Shown piece after piece: positions 8,909 to 17,258 of a stretch of 64,000 nt of DNA. A model generated the notes under the pieces. That model saw nothing but the letters and a program-made list of their open reading frames with translations. It was not told where the DNA came from and did not search any database. The stretch covers positions 23,574 through 87,573 of the forward strand of contig NZ_JAAGPI010000038.1 in the NCBI RefSeq assembly GCF_017104715.1, written 5' to 3'. Every line of letters begins with the position of its first letter. Position 1 is the stretch's first letter. This DNA is from Burkholderia sp. Ac-20365 (GTDB lineage: Bacteria > Pseudomonadota > Gammaproteobacteria > Burkholderiales > Burkholderiaceae). The translations under genes and the position numbers were made by a program.

Positions 8909-10957
8909 TCACAGATCGAGCGTCAGGCTCCCAATCTGCCCGTCTTCGACGACGGGATGCGCCATGCAGATCAGCGTGCATCCGTCGGCGACTTCCGCCT
9001 CGATTTCTCCGTCGTAAGCGGTCTTCCCAGACAGTACTTTTGTCGAGCACGTGCCGCACATGCCCGAACGGCAGCTCGACTGCGCTTCGATGCCGTTCTT
9101 TTCGGCGAAGTCCAGCAGGTTGCCGTGCTTCGGCATCCAGTGGATCGTGCGTTGCGAGCGCGCAAACGTTACTTGCGCGCCGCCCGTTTCGACTTCGGCT
9201 TTTTCTTCGACGACAGCCTGCGTGGGCGTGCGCTTCACGCTGGCGGGCCCGAACGCTTCGAAACGGATGCGTTCGTCGGCGACGTTCAGCGCGCGCAGTC
9301 CTTCGTACAGGTCGCGCATGAACTGCTCGGGGCCGCACAGGTAGAAGTCGTAGTCGTCGAACGGCAACGAGCGCTTCAATGCCGCGATATCGACGCGCCC
9401 TTTTTCGATGCCATCAACAGGCTCGCTCAAAGCGCTATCGAACAGATGCATCGACACCGACGGATAACGCGCCGCCACCTCTTTCAGATGCGCGCTAAAC
9501 GGGCGCTCGCGATCGTTGCGCGCGCCGTGAAAGAAAAACACACGCTTCGCATGAGCATCGTTTTTCGCGCGCGCATTCAGCTCATGATGCAGCATCGCGA
9601 TCATCGGCGTCATGCCGATACCTGCCGAAATCAGCACGGCGGGCCGCGTGCTCTGCGTGTCGTAGACGAATGCGCCGCGCGGCGCCATCGCTTCGATTTC
9701 CATGCCTGCCTCGAGATGCTCGTGCAGCCAGTTCGACGCGACGCCTTCGCGCTTCACGCTGATCCGGTAATGACGCGGATCATGCACATCGGAGAGCGTA
9801 TAAGTGCGCGTCAACGGCGCATCGCGTCCTTCCACGCGCACACGAATCGGCAGATATTGCCCCGGCTGATACGCGGGCAACGGCGAACCATCTGTCGACT
9901 CGAAATAGAACGAGCGCACAGAAGGCGTCTCCTGAACGACTTCCGCCACTTTCAGCTTGTGCCACGGCGACGCAGCCGCCGCCTTGCGCATCGCAGCCGC
10001 AAATTGCGGTGCGTATTCGACATCGGACCAGCGAAACGGCAGCACGCCCCTGCTGCGCCGCACTTCCTGCACATGAAAGCGCATCAGGCGCTCCGCGCCT
10101 TCGAACGTTGCAATCTCGGGGCCTTGCCAGATGATCTCGGCGCGCACGGCGAGGTACAGCAGATCGCCGCTGGCAAAATCGACGAACAACAAACCCGCGC
10201 GCGGATCGTGCAGCAGATTGCCGATCGTGTTGAAGAACTTGTTGCCGGTGAAATCGGGCGTGGTGAGCGTCGCGGCGTCGTCGATACGCACGAAGCCCGG
10301 CACGCCGCCGCGATGCGACACGTCGACGCCGCGTGCAAAGCCCGCTTCATCCGCCATGTTCGCGCTTGCGATGAAGAATGTGTCGGCGCGCGCGAGCAAC
10401 GCGCGGTCCGCGTCGCTGAGGTAAGTCGAGATTTCTTGCGGCGAGGGCGCGCCGCCGTCCGTGCGGTCGACGAAAGTCGGCACGCGCCCCTGAATGTACT
10501 TCGCGCAGTTGCCGAAGCTCTGCGTCACTTCGAGCGTGACGGCATCGCCATCCACCGCTTTGACGACACCGTTGATCCGGTTGCGCCGCCGCGTATGCGG
10601 CTGGATGCCGAGCCCGCCGATCATCGCGCCCATCTGCCAGTTCGGGCCGAGCGGATCGCCGGGCAGTGCGCGGCTTTCGATACGCAGCGTATTCGCATCC
10701 GGCGACGACACGAAGCCCGGCAATCCCGTGCGGATCGTCGCCCACGGCTGACCGCTCCCATCGACACCGCCGAACACCATGAACGGCTGCTGCGCATAGA
10801 ACTCGCGGTGCTGCTCCGGCATATAGCGGCGAATGCCGCGGCGCCCGGAAGAGTCCGCCTGACTGTCCACGCCTGCCAGCCGCTGCGCGGCGAGTTCGTC
10901 GGCGTGAAACGGCGAGGTTTCGAGACCCCAGCCGTTCAGAGGAATGAAATCGGACAT
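8909..10957 (-). CDS. PNPOx-like / ferredoxin reductase / 2Fe-2S fusion oxidoreductase
   Basis: 682 residues in three parts. Residues about 40-300 are a pyridoxamine-phosphate-oxidase-like flavin-binding split barrel (FMVFGGVDGSGQPWATI). About 345-590 are an FAD/NAD(P)H reductase module with RTYTLSD for FAD, the GIGMTPM nucleotide loop and the CGPEQFM C-terminal motif. Residues 600-682 are a plant-type [2Fe-2S] domain with Cys629, Cys634, Cys637 and Cys664. It would pass electrons from NAD(P)H through FAD to the cluster and perhaps the split-barrel flavin; the acceptor is unknown. The start at 10957 has CAGGAG upstream. The GST gene is 55 bases upstream in the same direction, so the two probably form an operon. 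Confidence 0.88.
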   Translation of the reverse strand: MSDFIPLNGWGLETSPFHADELAAQRLAGVDSQADSSGRRGIRRYMPEQHREFYAQQPFMVFGGVDGSGQPWATIRTGLPGFVSSPDANTLRIESRALPGDPLGPNWQMGAMIGGLGIQPHTRRRNRINGVVKAVDGDAVTLEVTQSFGNCAKYIQGRVPTFVDRTDGGAPSPQEISTYLSDADRALLARADTFFIASANMADEAGFARGVDVSHRGGVPGFVRIDDAATLTTPDFTGNKFFNTIGNLLHDPRAGLLFVDFASGDLLYLAVRAEIIWQGPEIATFEGAERLMRFHVQEVRRSRGVLPFRWSDVEYAPQFAAAMRKAAAASPWHKLKVAEVVQETPSVRSFYFESTDGSPLPAYQPGQYLPIRVRVEGRDAPLTRTYTLSDVHDPRHYRISVKREGVASNWLHEHLEAGMEIEAMAPRGAFVYDTQSTRPAVLISAGIGMTPMIAMLHHELNARAKNDAHAKRVFFFHGARNDRERPFSAHLKEVAARYPSVSMHLFDSALSEPVDGIEKGRVDIAALKRSLPFDDYDFYLCGPEQFMRDLYEGLRALNVADERIRFEAFGPASVKRTPTQAVVEEKAEVETGGAQVTFARSQRTIHWMPKHGNLLDFAEKNGIEAQSSCRSGMCGTCSTKVLSGKTAYDGEIEAEVADGCTLICMAHPVVEDGQIGSLTLDL

Positions 10958-11012
10958 CTCGGGCTCCTGCAGGCAAAACGTCAGCGTGATGCGTGAAAAC
11001 GTGCTGCCCGGG

Positions 11013-11654
11013 TTACTCCGCGAGCAGCCCGGCCTTCGTGGACGGCATCGCAATGAAGCGCGGCAACGCTTCAACGCGGCGCAGCCACGCGCGAATGTTC
11101 GGATACGGCTCCAGCGACACGCCGCCTTCCGGCGCGTGCGCGATATACGTGTGCGCGGCAATATCGGCGATCGTCACGTGCTCGCCGGCGGCGAACGGCT
11201 TCGTGCCGAGTTCGCGCTCGATCACGTCGAACAGCTTTACCGCGATGCCCTTCGCCGTCTCATGATTCAGCGGTGCGCCGAACACGGTGACGAGCCGCGC
11301 CGAGCACGGACCGAAGGCGATCTGCCCCGCCGCCAGCGACAGCCAGCGCTGCACAGCCGCCGCGCCGAGCGGATCTTCCGGCAGCCACGACGCGTCGCCG
11401 TAGCGCGTGGCCAGATACACCAGAATCGCGTTCGAATCGAACAGCGTGATGTCGCCGTCCTGAATCGTCGGCACCTGGCCGAACGGGTTCAGCGCGAGAT
11501 ATTCCGGCTTGCGGTTGTCGCCCTCGCGCATGTTCAGTTCGATCACTTCGAACGGCAGGTCGAGCAAAGTCAGGAACAGCTTCACGCGATGGCCATGACC
11601 CGACAGCAGGGTCGTGTACAGGCGGATCGGCTGGGCGGGCTTGGCTGCGGGCAT
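11013..11654 (-). CDS. Glutathione S-transferase family protein
   Basis: 213 residues. The N-terminal thioredoxin-fold domain has IRLYTTLLSGHGHRVKLFL, the cis-Pro segment GQVPTI and the glutathione gamma-Glu site SNAILVYLA; the C-terminal helical domain follows from about residue 95. The Ser/His residues near position 18 would take the catalytic place. It probably conjugates or reduces an electrophile and is coexpressed with the downstream flavin/2Fe-2S oxidoreductase. It is divergent from a LysR gene that probably controls it. ATG 11654 is chosen because the conserved domain begins a few residues later. Confidence 0.9.
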   Translation of the reverse strand: MPAAKPAQPIRLYTTLLSGHGHRVKLFLTLLDLPFEVIELNMREGDNRKPEYLALNPFGQVPTIQDGDITLFDSNAILVYLATRYGDASWLPEDPLGAAAVQRWLSLAAGQIAFGPCSARLVTVFGAPLNHETAKGIAVKLFDVIERELGTKPFAAGEHVTIADIAAHTYIAHAPEGGVSLEPYPNIRAWLRRVEALPRFIAMPSTKAGLLAE

Positions 11655-11764
11655 TCGGGACTCCAGGTTCGGTGATATTGGACAATAGGAGAGTAAAGCG
11701 CGCCGTCCGGCCGCAGAAGCCTGATAACCTTGAAAACACAATCATCTGAAAGTGGACAATCGAC

Positions 11765-12673
11765 ATGGCCGACGTGCGTGACGTGAACCTGAACCGGCTG
11801 GCCGTTTTCGTCGCCGTGGTCGAAGCGGGGTCGCTGACGGCAGCCGCGGCGCGGCTCGGGCTCGCGAAGACGATGGTCAGCACGCACATGCAGCGGCTCG
11901 AAGCGGAAGTGGGCGCGAGCCTGCTGGTGCGCACCACGCGGCGGCTGGGCGTCACCGAGGCGGGACGCGCGTTTTATGATGCCTGCGTGAAGATCCTGCG
12001 CGCAGCGGAGGAGGCGCTGGCCGACATCGGCGGCGAGGAAGCGCCGGTGCGCGGCACGCTGCGCGTGAGTTGCCCGATCGACTACGGCACGCTCGCCGTC
12101 GCACCCGTGCTGGTCGAACTGCGCCGCGCGCATCCGCGGCTCGATATCGAACTGCTGTGCAGCGATCATCTCGTCGATCTGATCGCGGACGGCATCGACG
12201 TCGCGATCCGGCTCGGCCGTCTGCCCGATTCGAACTATCGCGCGGTGACGCTGGGGCGTTTCGAGAAATGGGTTGTCGCGAGCCCGGCGTTCATCGAGAC
12301 CTGGGGCGAGCCGAAAACGCCTGCCGATCTCTCCGCCATGCCTTTCGTCGCGCTGACGGTGCTGGCGCGGCCGCAAACGCTCGACTTGCGCCACATCGAC
12401 GGGACGACGGAAAGCGTGCGCTGCGAGAACGCGTTCCTCGTGAACACGGCGGAAGCCGCACGCGCGGCCACGCTGGCGGGCGGCGGTCTGGGTCTGCTAA
12501 CGGACTTCTCCGTCACTGGCGACGTCGCGGCGGGCCGCCTGGTGCGTCTGCTGCCCGACTGGTCGACGGAACCCGCCGGCATCCAGGCCGTGTTTCCGCC
12601 GACGCAACACACGCCGCCCAAAGTCCGTGCGCTGATCGATACGTTCAGGGCCTATCTCGCGCGCGACGCGTGA
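11765..12673 (+). CDS. LysR family transcriptional regulator (CrgA-like subgroup)
   Basis: 302 residues. The N-terminal winged helix-turn-helix is LNRLAVFVAVVEAGSLTAAAARLGLAKTMVSTHMQRLEAEVGASLLVRTTRRL, followed by a periplasmic-binding-protein-like effector domain. Regulators of this subgroup often control a divergently transcribed enzyme gene, here the GST and oxidoreductase pair 110 bases away. The effector is unknown. GTG codons lie near the start, but ATG 11765 fits the domain boundary. Confidence 0.9.
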   Translation: MADVRDVNLNRLAVFVAVVEAGSLTAAAARLGLAKTMVSTHMQRLEAEVGASLLVRTTRRLGVTEAGRAFYDACVKILRAAEEALADIGGEEAPVRGTLRVSCPIDYGTLAVAPVLVELRRAHPRLDIELLCSDHLVDLIADGIDVAIRLGRLPDSNYRAVTLGRFEKWVVASPAFIETWGEPKTPADLSAMPFVALTVLARPQTLDLRHIDGTTESVRCENAFLVNTAEAARAATLAGGGLGLLTDFSVTGDVAAGRLVRLLPDWSTEPAGIQAVFPPTQHTPPKVRALIDTFRAYLARDA

Positions 12674-12830
12674 ATATTGACGCGCGCAAAGCGCATCCGC
12701 TGCGCCGGTAGAATTGTCCGTTCGGGTTTCAGCCAATCGAGAAGCCGCCCCGCCGTGCCGTTGACATGGCGAAAGCCCCATTGAGCACGACCGGGGCGCC
12801 ACCGATCCATACGAAAAATACGAAGCGAAC

Positions 12831-13883
12831 ATGAAGAACATCGACGACACGCAAGACATGCTCGGCGCCGCCTTCCTGCGCCACGACGATTCGAACGCCA
12901 GCATGCAGGCCGAAGGCGAACGGCTCGAACACGACACGGCCGTCTATCGCACGCTGCTCGAATCGACCAAAGCAATTCCGTGGAAGATCGACTGGGCGAC
13001 GATGGCGTTCACCTACATCGGCCCGCAGATCGAGGCGCTGCTCGGCTGGGCGCCGTCGTCGTGGAAGACGGTCAACGACTGGGCCGAGCGCATGCATCCC
13101 GAAGACCGGCAGAAAGTGGTCGAGTTTTGCGTCGCGCAATCGCAGGCGGGCACCGATCACGAGGCGGACTATCGTGCGCTGACGAAGGACGGCGGCTATG
13201 TGTGGCTGCGCGACGTCGTGCACGTCGTGCGCACGCCGGAAGGCGGCGTCGATTCGCTGATCGGCTTCATGTTCGATATCAGCGAACGCAAGCGCACGGA
13301 AGAAAAGCTCGCGCGTCTGCAGAAGGAACTCGAAGACCTGTCGTTCAAGGACGGCCTGACGGGCGCGGGCAATCGCCGCATGTTCGACAACGTGATGCAG
13401 CGCGAGTGGGCGGCGAGTCAGGAAAGCGGCAAACCGCTGTCGTTGATCATGATCGACATCGACTTCTTCAAGGCCTACAACGATTACTACGGCCACATTC
13501 AGGGCGACGAGTGCCTGAAGCGCTTCGCTGGCGTGCTCGCGAAAGCCGCGCGCGAAAGCGATTTTCTGGGCCGCTTCGGCGGCGAGGAATTCGTGCTCGT
13601 GTTGCCGAACACGGATGCGGACACGGCAGTGAAGATGGCAGAGCGCTGCCGCGATCTGATCGATGCAGAAGCGATCCCGCATTTGCGCTCGCCGCATCAG
13701 CAACGCGTGACGGCGAGCTTCGGCGTCGGGACGATCGTTCCGAACGGCGGCATGGACACGACTGCGTTTATCAATCTGATCGACGCGCAGTTGTATCAGG
13801 CGAAGGACAACGGCCGCAATCGCATCGTTGCCGTCGATCGCGCGGGAATGGGCGGCGAAGCGTTTCGCACGCAGTCGCGGTAA
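12831..13883 (+). CDS. PAS-GGDEF diguanylate cyclase
   Basis: 350 residues. A PAS fold with PAC segment (about residues 35-160, ending GFMFDISERKRTEEKL) leads through a short coiled coil to a GGDEF domain with active-site GGEEF at 250-254. RESD lies five residues before it, which is the RxxD product-inhibition site, so activity and c-di-GMP feedback are both expected. No membrane segments: a cytoplasmic sensor of an unknown signal. It ends 19 bases from the convergent ribbon-helix-helix gene. Confidence 0.92.
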   Translation: MKNIDDTQDMLGAAFLRHDDSNASMQAEGERLEHDTAVYRTLLESTKAIPWKIDWATMAFTYIGPQIEALLGWAPSSWKTVNDWAERMHPEDRQKVVEFCVAQSQAGTDHEADYRALTKDGGYVWLRDVVHVVRTPEGGVDSLIGFMFDISERKRTEEKLARLQKELEDLSFKDGLTGAGNRRMFDNVMQREWAASQESGKPLSLIMIDIDFFKAYNDYYGHIQGDECLKRFAGVLAKAARESDFLGRFGGEEFVLVLPNTDADTAVKMAERCRDLIDAEAIPHLRSPHQQRVTASFGVGTIVPNGGMDTTAFINLIDAQLYQAKDNGRNRIVAVDRAGMGGEAFRTQSR

Positions 13884-13902
13884 GCGCGCAGAAGTCTGAG
13901 CG

Positions 13903-14238
13903 TCAAACCGTTTTCAGTACACGCGGCTTCGGCTCGGGCACAGGCACAGGAAAGCTGGTTAAGTCGCTTTTGCCCGCCACGATCGACAGATACCTCAGGC
14001 AGCACACGCGCAAAAACGACGCAAAATTGCTCGGCACTTCGCCGCGCAGCGCGATGAGTTCGTCGTAGAGCTTGACGGCGAATTGCGTGGTCGTCATGTT
14101 CTCGCGCGACGCGATTTCATGCAGCACGTCCCAGAAGAGATTCTCCAGGCGCACGGTCGTAATCACGCCATGGATGCGCAGCGAACGCGTGCGCGATTCG
14201 TACAGGATCGGGTCCGCGTTGACGTAGACGTTGCACAT
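13903..14238 (-). CDS. Ribbon-helix-helix domain protein
   Basis: 111 residues. RSLRIHGVITTVRLENLFWDVLHEIASRENMTTTQFAVKLYDELI matches the RHH_4 family, a dimeric DNA-binding fold. The C-terminal tail is rich in Pro and Val. GGAG lies seven bases before the ATG. It sits 80 bases downstream of nothing in its own direction except the intergenic spacer before the GMC gene, so it is probably a single-gene unit. Target unknown. Confidence 0.8.
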   Translation of the reverse strand: MCNVYVNADPILYESRTRSLRIHGVITTVRLENLFWDVLHEIASRENMTTTQFAVKLYDELIALRGEVPSNFASFLRVCCLRYLSIVAGKSDLTSFPVPVPEPKPRVLKTV

Positions 14239-14318
14239 GGTGTGTCTCCATTGTTCGTATGAGTGCGGCGGCGGGCATCGCGCGCGCCTGCCGCACCCGG
14301 TTCATTCACACGCATCGA

Positions 14319-15902
14319 TCAGATTGTGCGCCTGTTCATCTGGTTGGCGATGTAGTCGGCTTGACGGATCGCGAGCGTCACGATGGTCAAGGTCGGGTTT
14401 TCTGCCGCGCCCGTCGTGAACTGGCTGCCGTCCGAGATGAACAGGTTCGGCACGTCGTGCGTCTGGCCGAAACGGTTGCACACGCCGTCCTGCGGGCGCG
14501 CGCTCATGCGCGCGGTGCCGAGGTTGTGCGTCGACGGATACGGCGGCACGTTGTACACCGTCTTCGCGCCCGCGGCCTGATAGACAGCGGCGCCCTGCTT
14601 GAAGCCGTGATTGCGCATCGCTTCGTCGTTCGGGTGATCGTCGAAATGCACGTTGGGCACGGGCAGGCCGTACTGATCCTTCACGTCGTTATTCAGCGTG
14701 ATGCGGTTGGTTTCGCGCGGCATGTCTTCACCGACGATCCACATGCCCGCCGTGTACGGATACGCGTCCATGGCAGCCGTGAAATCCGGACCCCACGCGC
14801 CGGGATTGAGGAAGGCTGCATAAAACGGCAACCCGAGCGACACCGTTTCCATGTGATAACCGCCCGCGAAACCGCGCGACGTATCGAAGCGTGCTTCGTC
14901 TTCGATGATGCCTGCCATCGTCGTGCCCTTGTACATGTCCACTTTCTCGTTGAACACGGCGTAGACGGAGCCTGTGGTGTGGCGCATGTAGTTGCGTCCG
15001 ACCTGTCCCGACGAATTGGCAAGGCCATCCGGGAAGCGGCTCGAATGCGAATTCAGCAGCAGACGCGGCGTTTCGATCGCATTGCCTGCCACCGCGACGA
15101 TGCGCGCCTTCTGCCGTTGCAGCTTGCCGTCGGCGTCGTAGTACACGACGGCGCTCGCCTTGCCCTTCGCATCGGTTTCGATCTTCACGACCTGCGCCTG
15201 CGTGCGCAATTCCATGTGGCCCGTGGCCTGCGCGCGCGGAATCTCCGTGTAGAGCGTCGACCATTTCGCGCCGGTGCGGCAGCCCTGGAAGCAGAAGCCG
15301 CGCTGGAAGCAATGCGCGCGGTCGTCGCGCACGATGCTGTTGGTCGCCATGTGGCCCGTGTTGCATTCCTTGTAGCCGACTTTGGTCGCGCCGTTGTACA
15401 TCACCTTGAAGTTGTTGTTGCCGGGCAGGCCGGGCAAACCGTTGGTGCGGGTCACGCCCATTTTCTTTTCGGCGCGGTCGTACCACGGCGCCATTTCTTC
15501 GCTCGTCACGGGCCAGTCGAGCAGGTTTGCATCCTTGATCGTGCCGTAGTTCGTCTTGGCCTTGAACTCGTGCGCCTGGAAGCGCAGGCTCGCGCCCGCC
15601 CAGTGCGTCGTCGTGCCGCCGACGGTTTTGCAGATCCATGCCGGCAGACCCGGAAAGTCGGTCGCGACGCGCCACGTGCCCGACGTCGTGCGCTTGTCGA
15701 GCCACGACAGCATCGAGAACGAGCCCCATTCGTCGGTCGTGAAATCGCCTTGCGTATGCAGCTTGCCTGCTTCGAGCACGATCACGTCGATGCCCTTTTG
15801 CGCCAGCTCGTTTGCCAGCGTGCCGCCGCCCGCGCCGGAGCCGATGATGACCACGGCGCGCGCATCGTTGTGCGAGAAATGCACCTTGTTGTTGTCGTCC
15901 AT
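14319..15902 (-). CDS. GMC family FAD-dependent oxidoreductase (membrane gluconate/alcohol dehydrogenase type)
   Basis: 527 residues. The FAD-binding GSGAGGG motif is at residues 21-27, and the C-terminal GMC domain has HNLGTARM and a final NPTLTIVTLAIRQADYIANQ segment. Proteins of this kind are the large subunit of periplasmic sugar or alcohol dehydrogenases that also have a small Tat-exported subunit and a multiheme cytochrome c. The small subunit lies 17 bases upstream; no cytochrome gene is present. The protein itself has no signal and would be exported with its Tat partner. Oxidised substrate unknown. Confidence 0.9.
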   Translation of the reverse strand: MDDNNKVHFSHNDARAVVIIGSGAGGGTLANELAQKGIDVIVLEAGKLHTQGDFTTDEWGSFSMLSWLDKRTTSGTWRVATDFPGLPAWICKTVGGTTTHWAGASLRFQAHEFKAKTNYGTIKDANLLDWPVTSEEMAPWYDRAEKKMGVTRTNGLPGLPGNNNFKVMYNGATKVGYKECNTGHMATNSIVRDDRAHCFQRGFCFQGCRTGAKWSTLYTEIPRAQATGHMELRTQAQVVKIETDAKGKASAVVYYDADGKLQRQKARIVAVAGNAIETPRLLLNSHSSRFPDGLANSSGQVGRNYMRHTTGSVYAVFNEKVDMYKGTTMAGIIEDEARFDTSRGFAGGYHMETVSLGLPFYAAFLNPGAWGPDFTAAMDAYPYTAGMWIVGEDMPRETNRITLNNDVKDQYGLPVPNVHFDDHPNDEAMRNHGFKQGAAVYQAAGAKTVYNVPPYPSTHNLGTARMSARPQDGVCNRFGQTHDVPNLFISDGSQFTTGAAENPTLTIVTLAIRQADYIANQMNRRTI

Positions 15903-15919
15903 GTCGGGTCTCCGGTTGC

Positions 15920-16543
15920 TCAGCTATCGGTGGGAATCGGGCCGCTCGCGTTGGCAGGCGGATTCGGCAGCCACGCGAGATCGTTGAAGCCCTTGTTCAG
16001 ATAGCCGCCGTCGCCTTGCGCCGCGCCATAGCCGAAGTGCGCGTACGCCATGTCGTTGCTGTAGAGCGAGACGATGGCCGTCGTGCGCACGCTCGTGAAG
16101 AACGGCGTTTTTTCCATCGCGGCGACGTCGCGCGCCTGATCGGCGGGCGAGCGTTTGGTCCAGTCGGAGCCGTTGAGGGCGTCGAGCTGCTTCACACCGT
16201 CGACGAGTGTCTGTCGCGCGGCCGGATCTTTCTGCGCTTTCACATCGAGGTCCTTGACGACGAGCGCATAGACGGCATCGTCGAGCGTCTTGTGCGGGTA
16301 CTGCTGTTTGACGAACGCGAGCAGCACGGCGCCCTGATGCGTATCGAGTGCCTGCATTTCGAGCGCCCAGACGCGGCTGGGCGCGAGCGTCGCGAGTATC
16401 GACGGGAACGCGAGCGTGCCGACCAGCACGCCCGTGCCCTTGAGCCACTCGCGCCGGCTGAGCGAACGCGGCGCGTGGGGTGCATGAGCATGGGCAGAGG
16501 GTGCGGCAGGCTCCGCTTCGATGGGAATCACTTTGTGACTCAT
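15920..16543 (-). CDS. Gluconate 2-dehydrogenase subunit 3 family protein, Tat-exported
   Basis: 207 residues. It has a twin-arginine signal (SRREWLKGTGVLVGTLAFPS, Arg pair at 30-31) after an unusually long His/Ala/Pro-rich head. The mature part matches the small subunit of membrane-bound gluconate-type dehydrogenases, which escorts the FAD subunit through the Tat system. AAGGAG lies seven bases before the ATG. It is the first gene of the pair with the GMC oxidoreductase. Confidence 0.87.
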   Translation of the reverse strand: MSHKVIPIEAEPAAPSAHAHAPHAPRSLSRREWLKGTGVLVGTLAFPSILATLAPSRVWALEMQALDTHQGAVLLAFVKQQYPHKTLDDAVYALVVKDLDVKAQKDPAARQTLVDGVKQLDALNGSDWTKRSPADQARDVAAMEKTPFFTSVRTTAIVSLYSNDMAYAHFGYGAAQGDGGYLNKGFNDLAWLPNPPANASGPIPTDS

Positions 16544-16608
16544 GCCTGTCTCCTTGGGTTGTGTTGTGGGGCGCCGCGTCGTGCGCGGCTTTCTACTCGT
16601 TTTCTTTT

Positions 16609-17007
16609 CTATTGGTAGTGTCCGTGCCGTTCGAGCACTTCGACCTTGTAGCCGTCCGGGTCCTGAATGAAGAAGTAACGCGCGAGCAACGCGCCGTCGT
16701 CGTTCTTGAATTCGCGCACGTCGTTGGGCGTCATGCCGAGCTGGATGAGACGTTCGCGCTCGCCCTTGACGTCGTCGACGACGAACGCGACGTGACCGTA
16801 GCCGTCGCCATGCGAGTACGCGTCTTCGCGGCCCTTGTTCCAGGTAAGTTCGATCTCGTTGTCCGATTCCGCGTTGCGCAGATAGACGAGTGAGAAGTCG
16901 GGGAAATCGAGCCGATGTGAAGGCTCGAATCCGAACGCGTTCTGATAGAACTTCAGCGAGCGGTCGAGATCCTGCACGCGGATCATCGTGTGAATCAGCT
17001 TGGCCAT
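16609..17007 (-). CDS. gloA: Lactoylglutathione lyase (glyoxalase I)
   Basis: 132 residues, the size of bacterial glyoxalase I. The VOC fold begins LIHTMIRVQDLDRSLKFYQNAFGF, and the four metal ligands are all recognisable: His6, the Glu in NEIELTWN, the His in YGHVAFVV and the Glu in YKVEVLE. It converts the methylglyoxal-glutathione adduct to S-lactoylglutathione. A ribosome site GGAGG lies just upstream. It may be cotranscribed with the dehydrogenase pair 65 bases downstream. Confidence 0.92.
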   Translation of the reverse strand: MAKLIHTMIRVQDLDRSLKFYQNAFGFEPSHRLDFPDFSLVYLRNAESDNEIELTWNKGREDAYSHGDGYGHVAFVVDDVKGERERLIQLGMTPNDVREFKNDDGALLARYFFIQDPDGYKVEVLERHGHYQ

Positions 17008-17258
17008 GTCGTCCCTCCTCCGTTTGATGCTGAGTGTAGGAGGGCGATGTGCGCGGTGGTAATGCAGGGCTAAATGCGCTTAGGGACTTGCCCTATGCTG
17101 CGGATGCGTGCGTATGCAATGACATCGGATGATGTCGTCGAGTGAGATCGAGATGCGATGCACCGCTGCACCATAGAGTGCGGCGCAGCATGCACGTGGG
17201 CGTCGCGCCGCCGTCCGGCGTGCGATCCAGGGTAAGCGATAAGCCCGCGCGCCAGGCG

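Noticed and set aside
8957..10996. 679-codon open frame on the plus strand
   Set aside because: Antisense shadow of the fusion oxidoreductase; no domain, Arg-rich.
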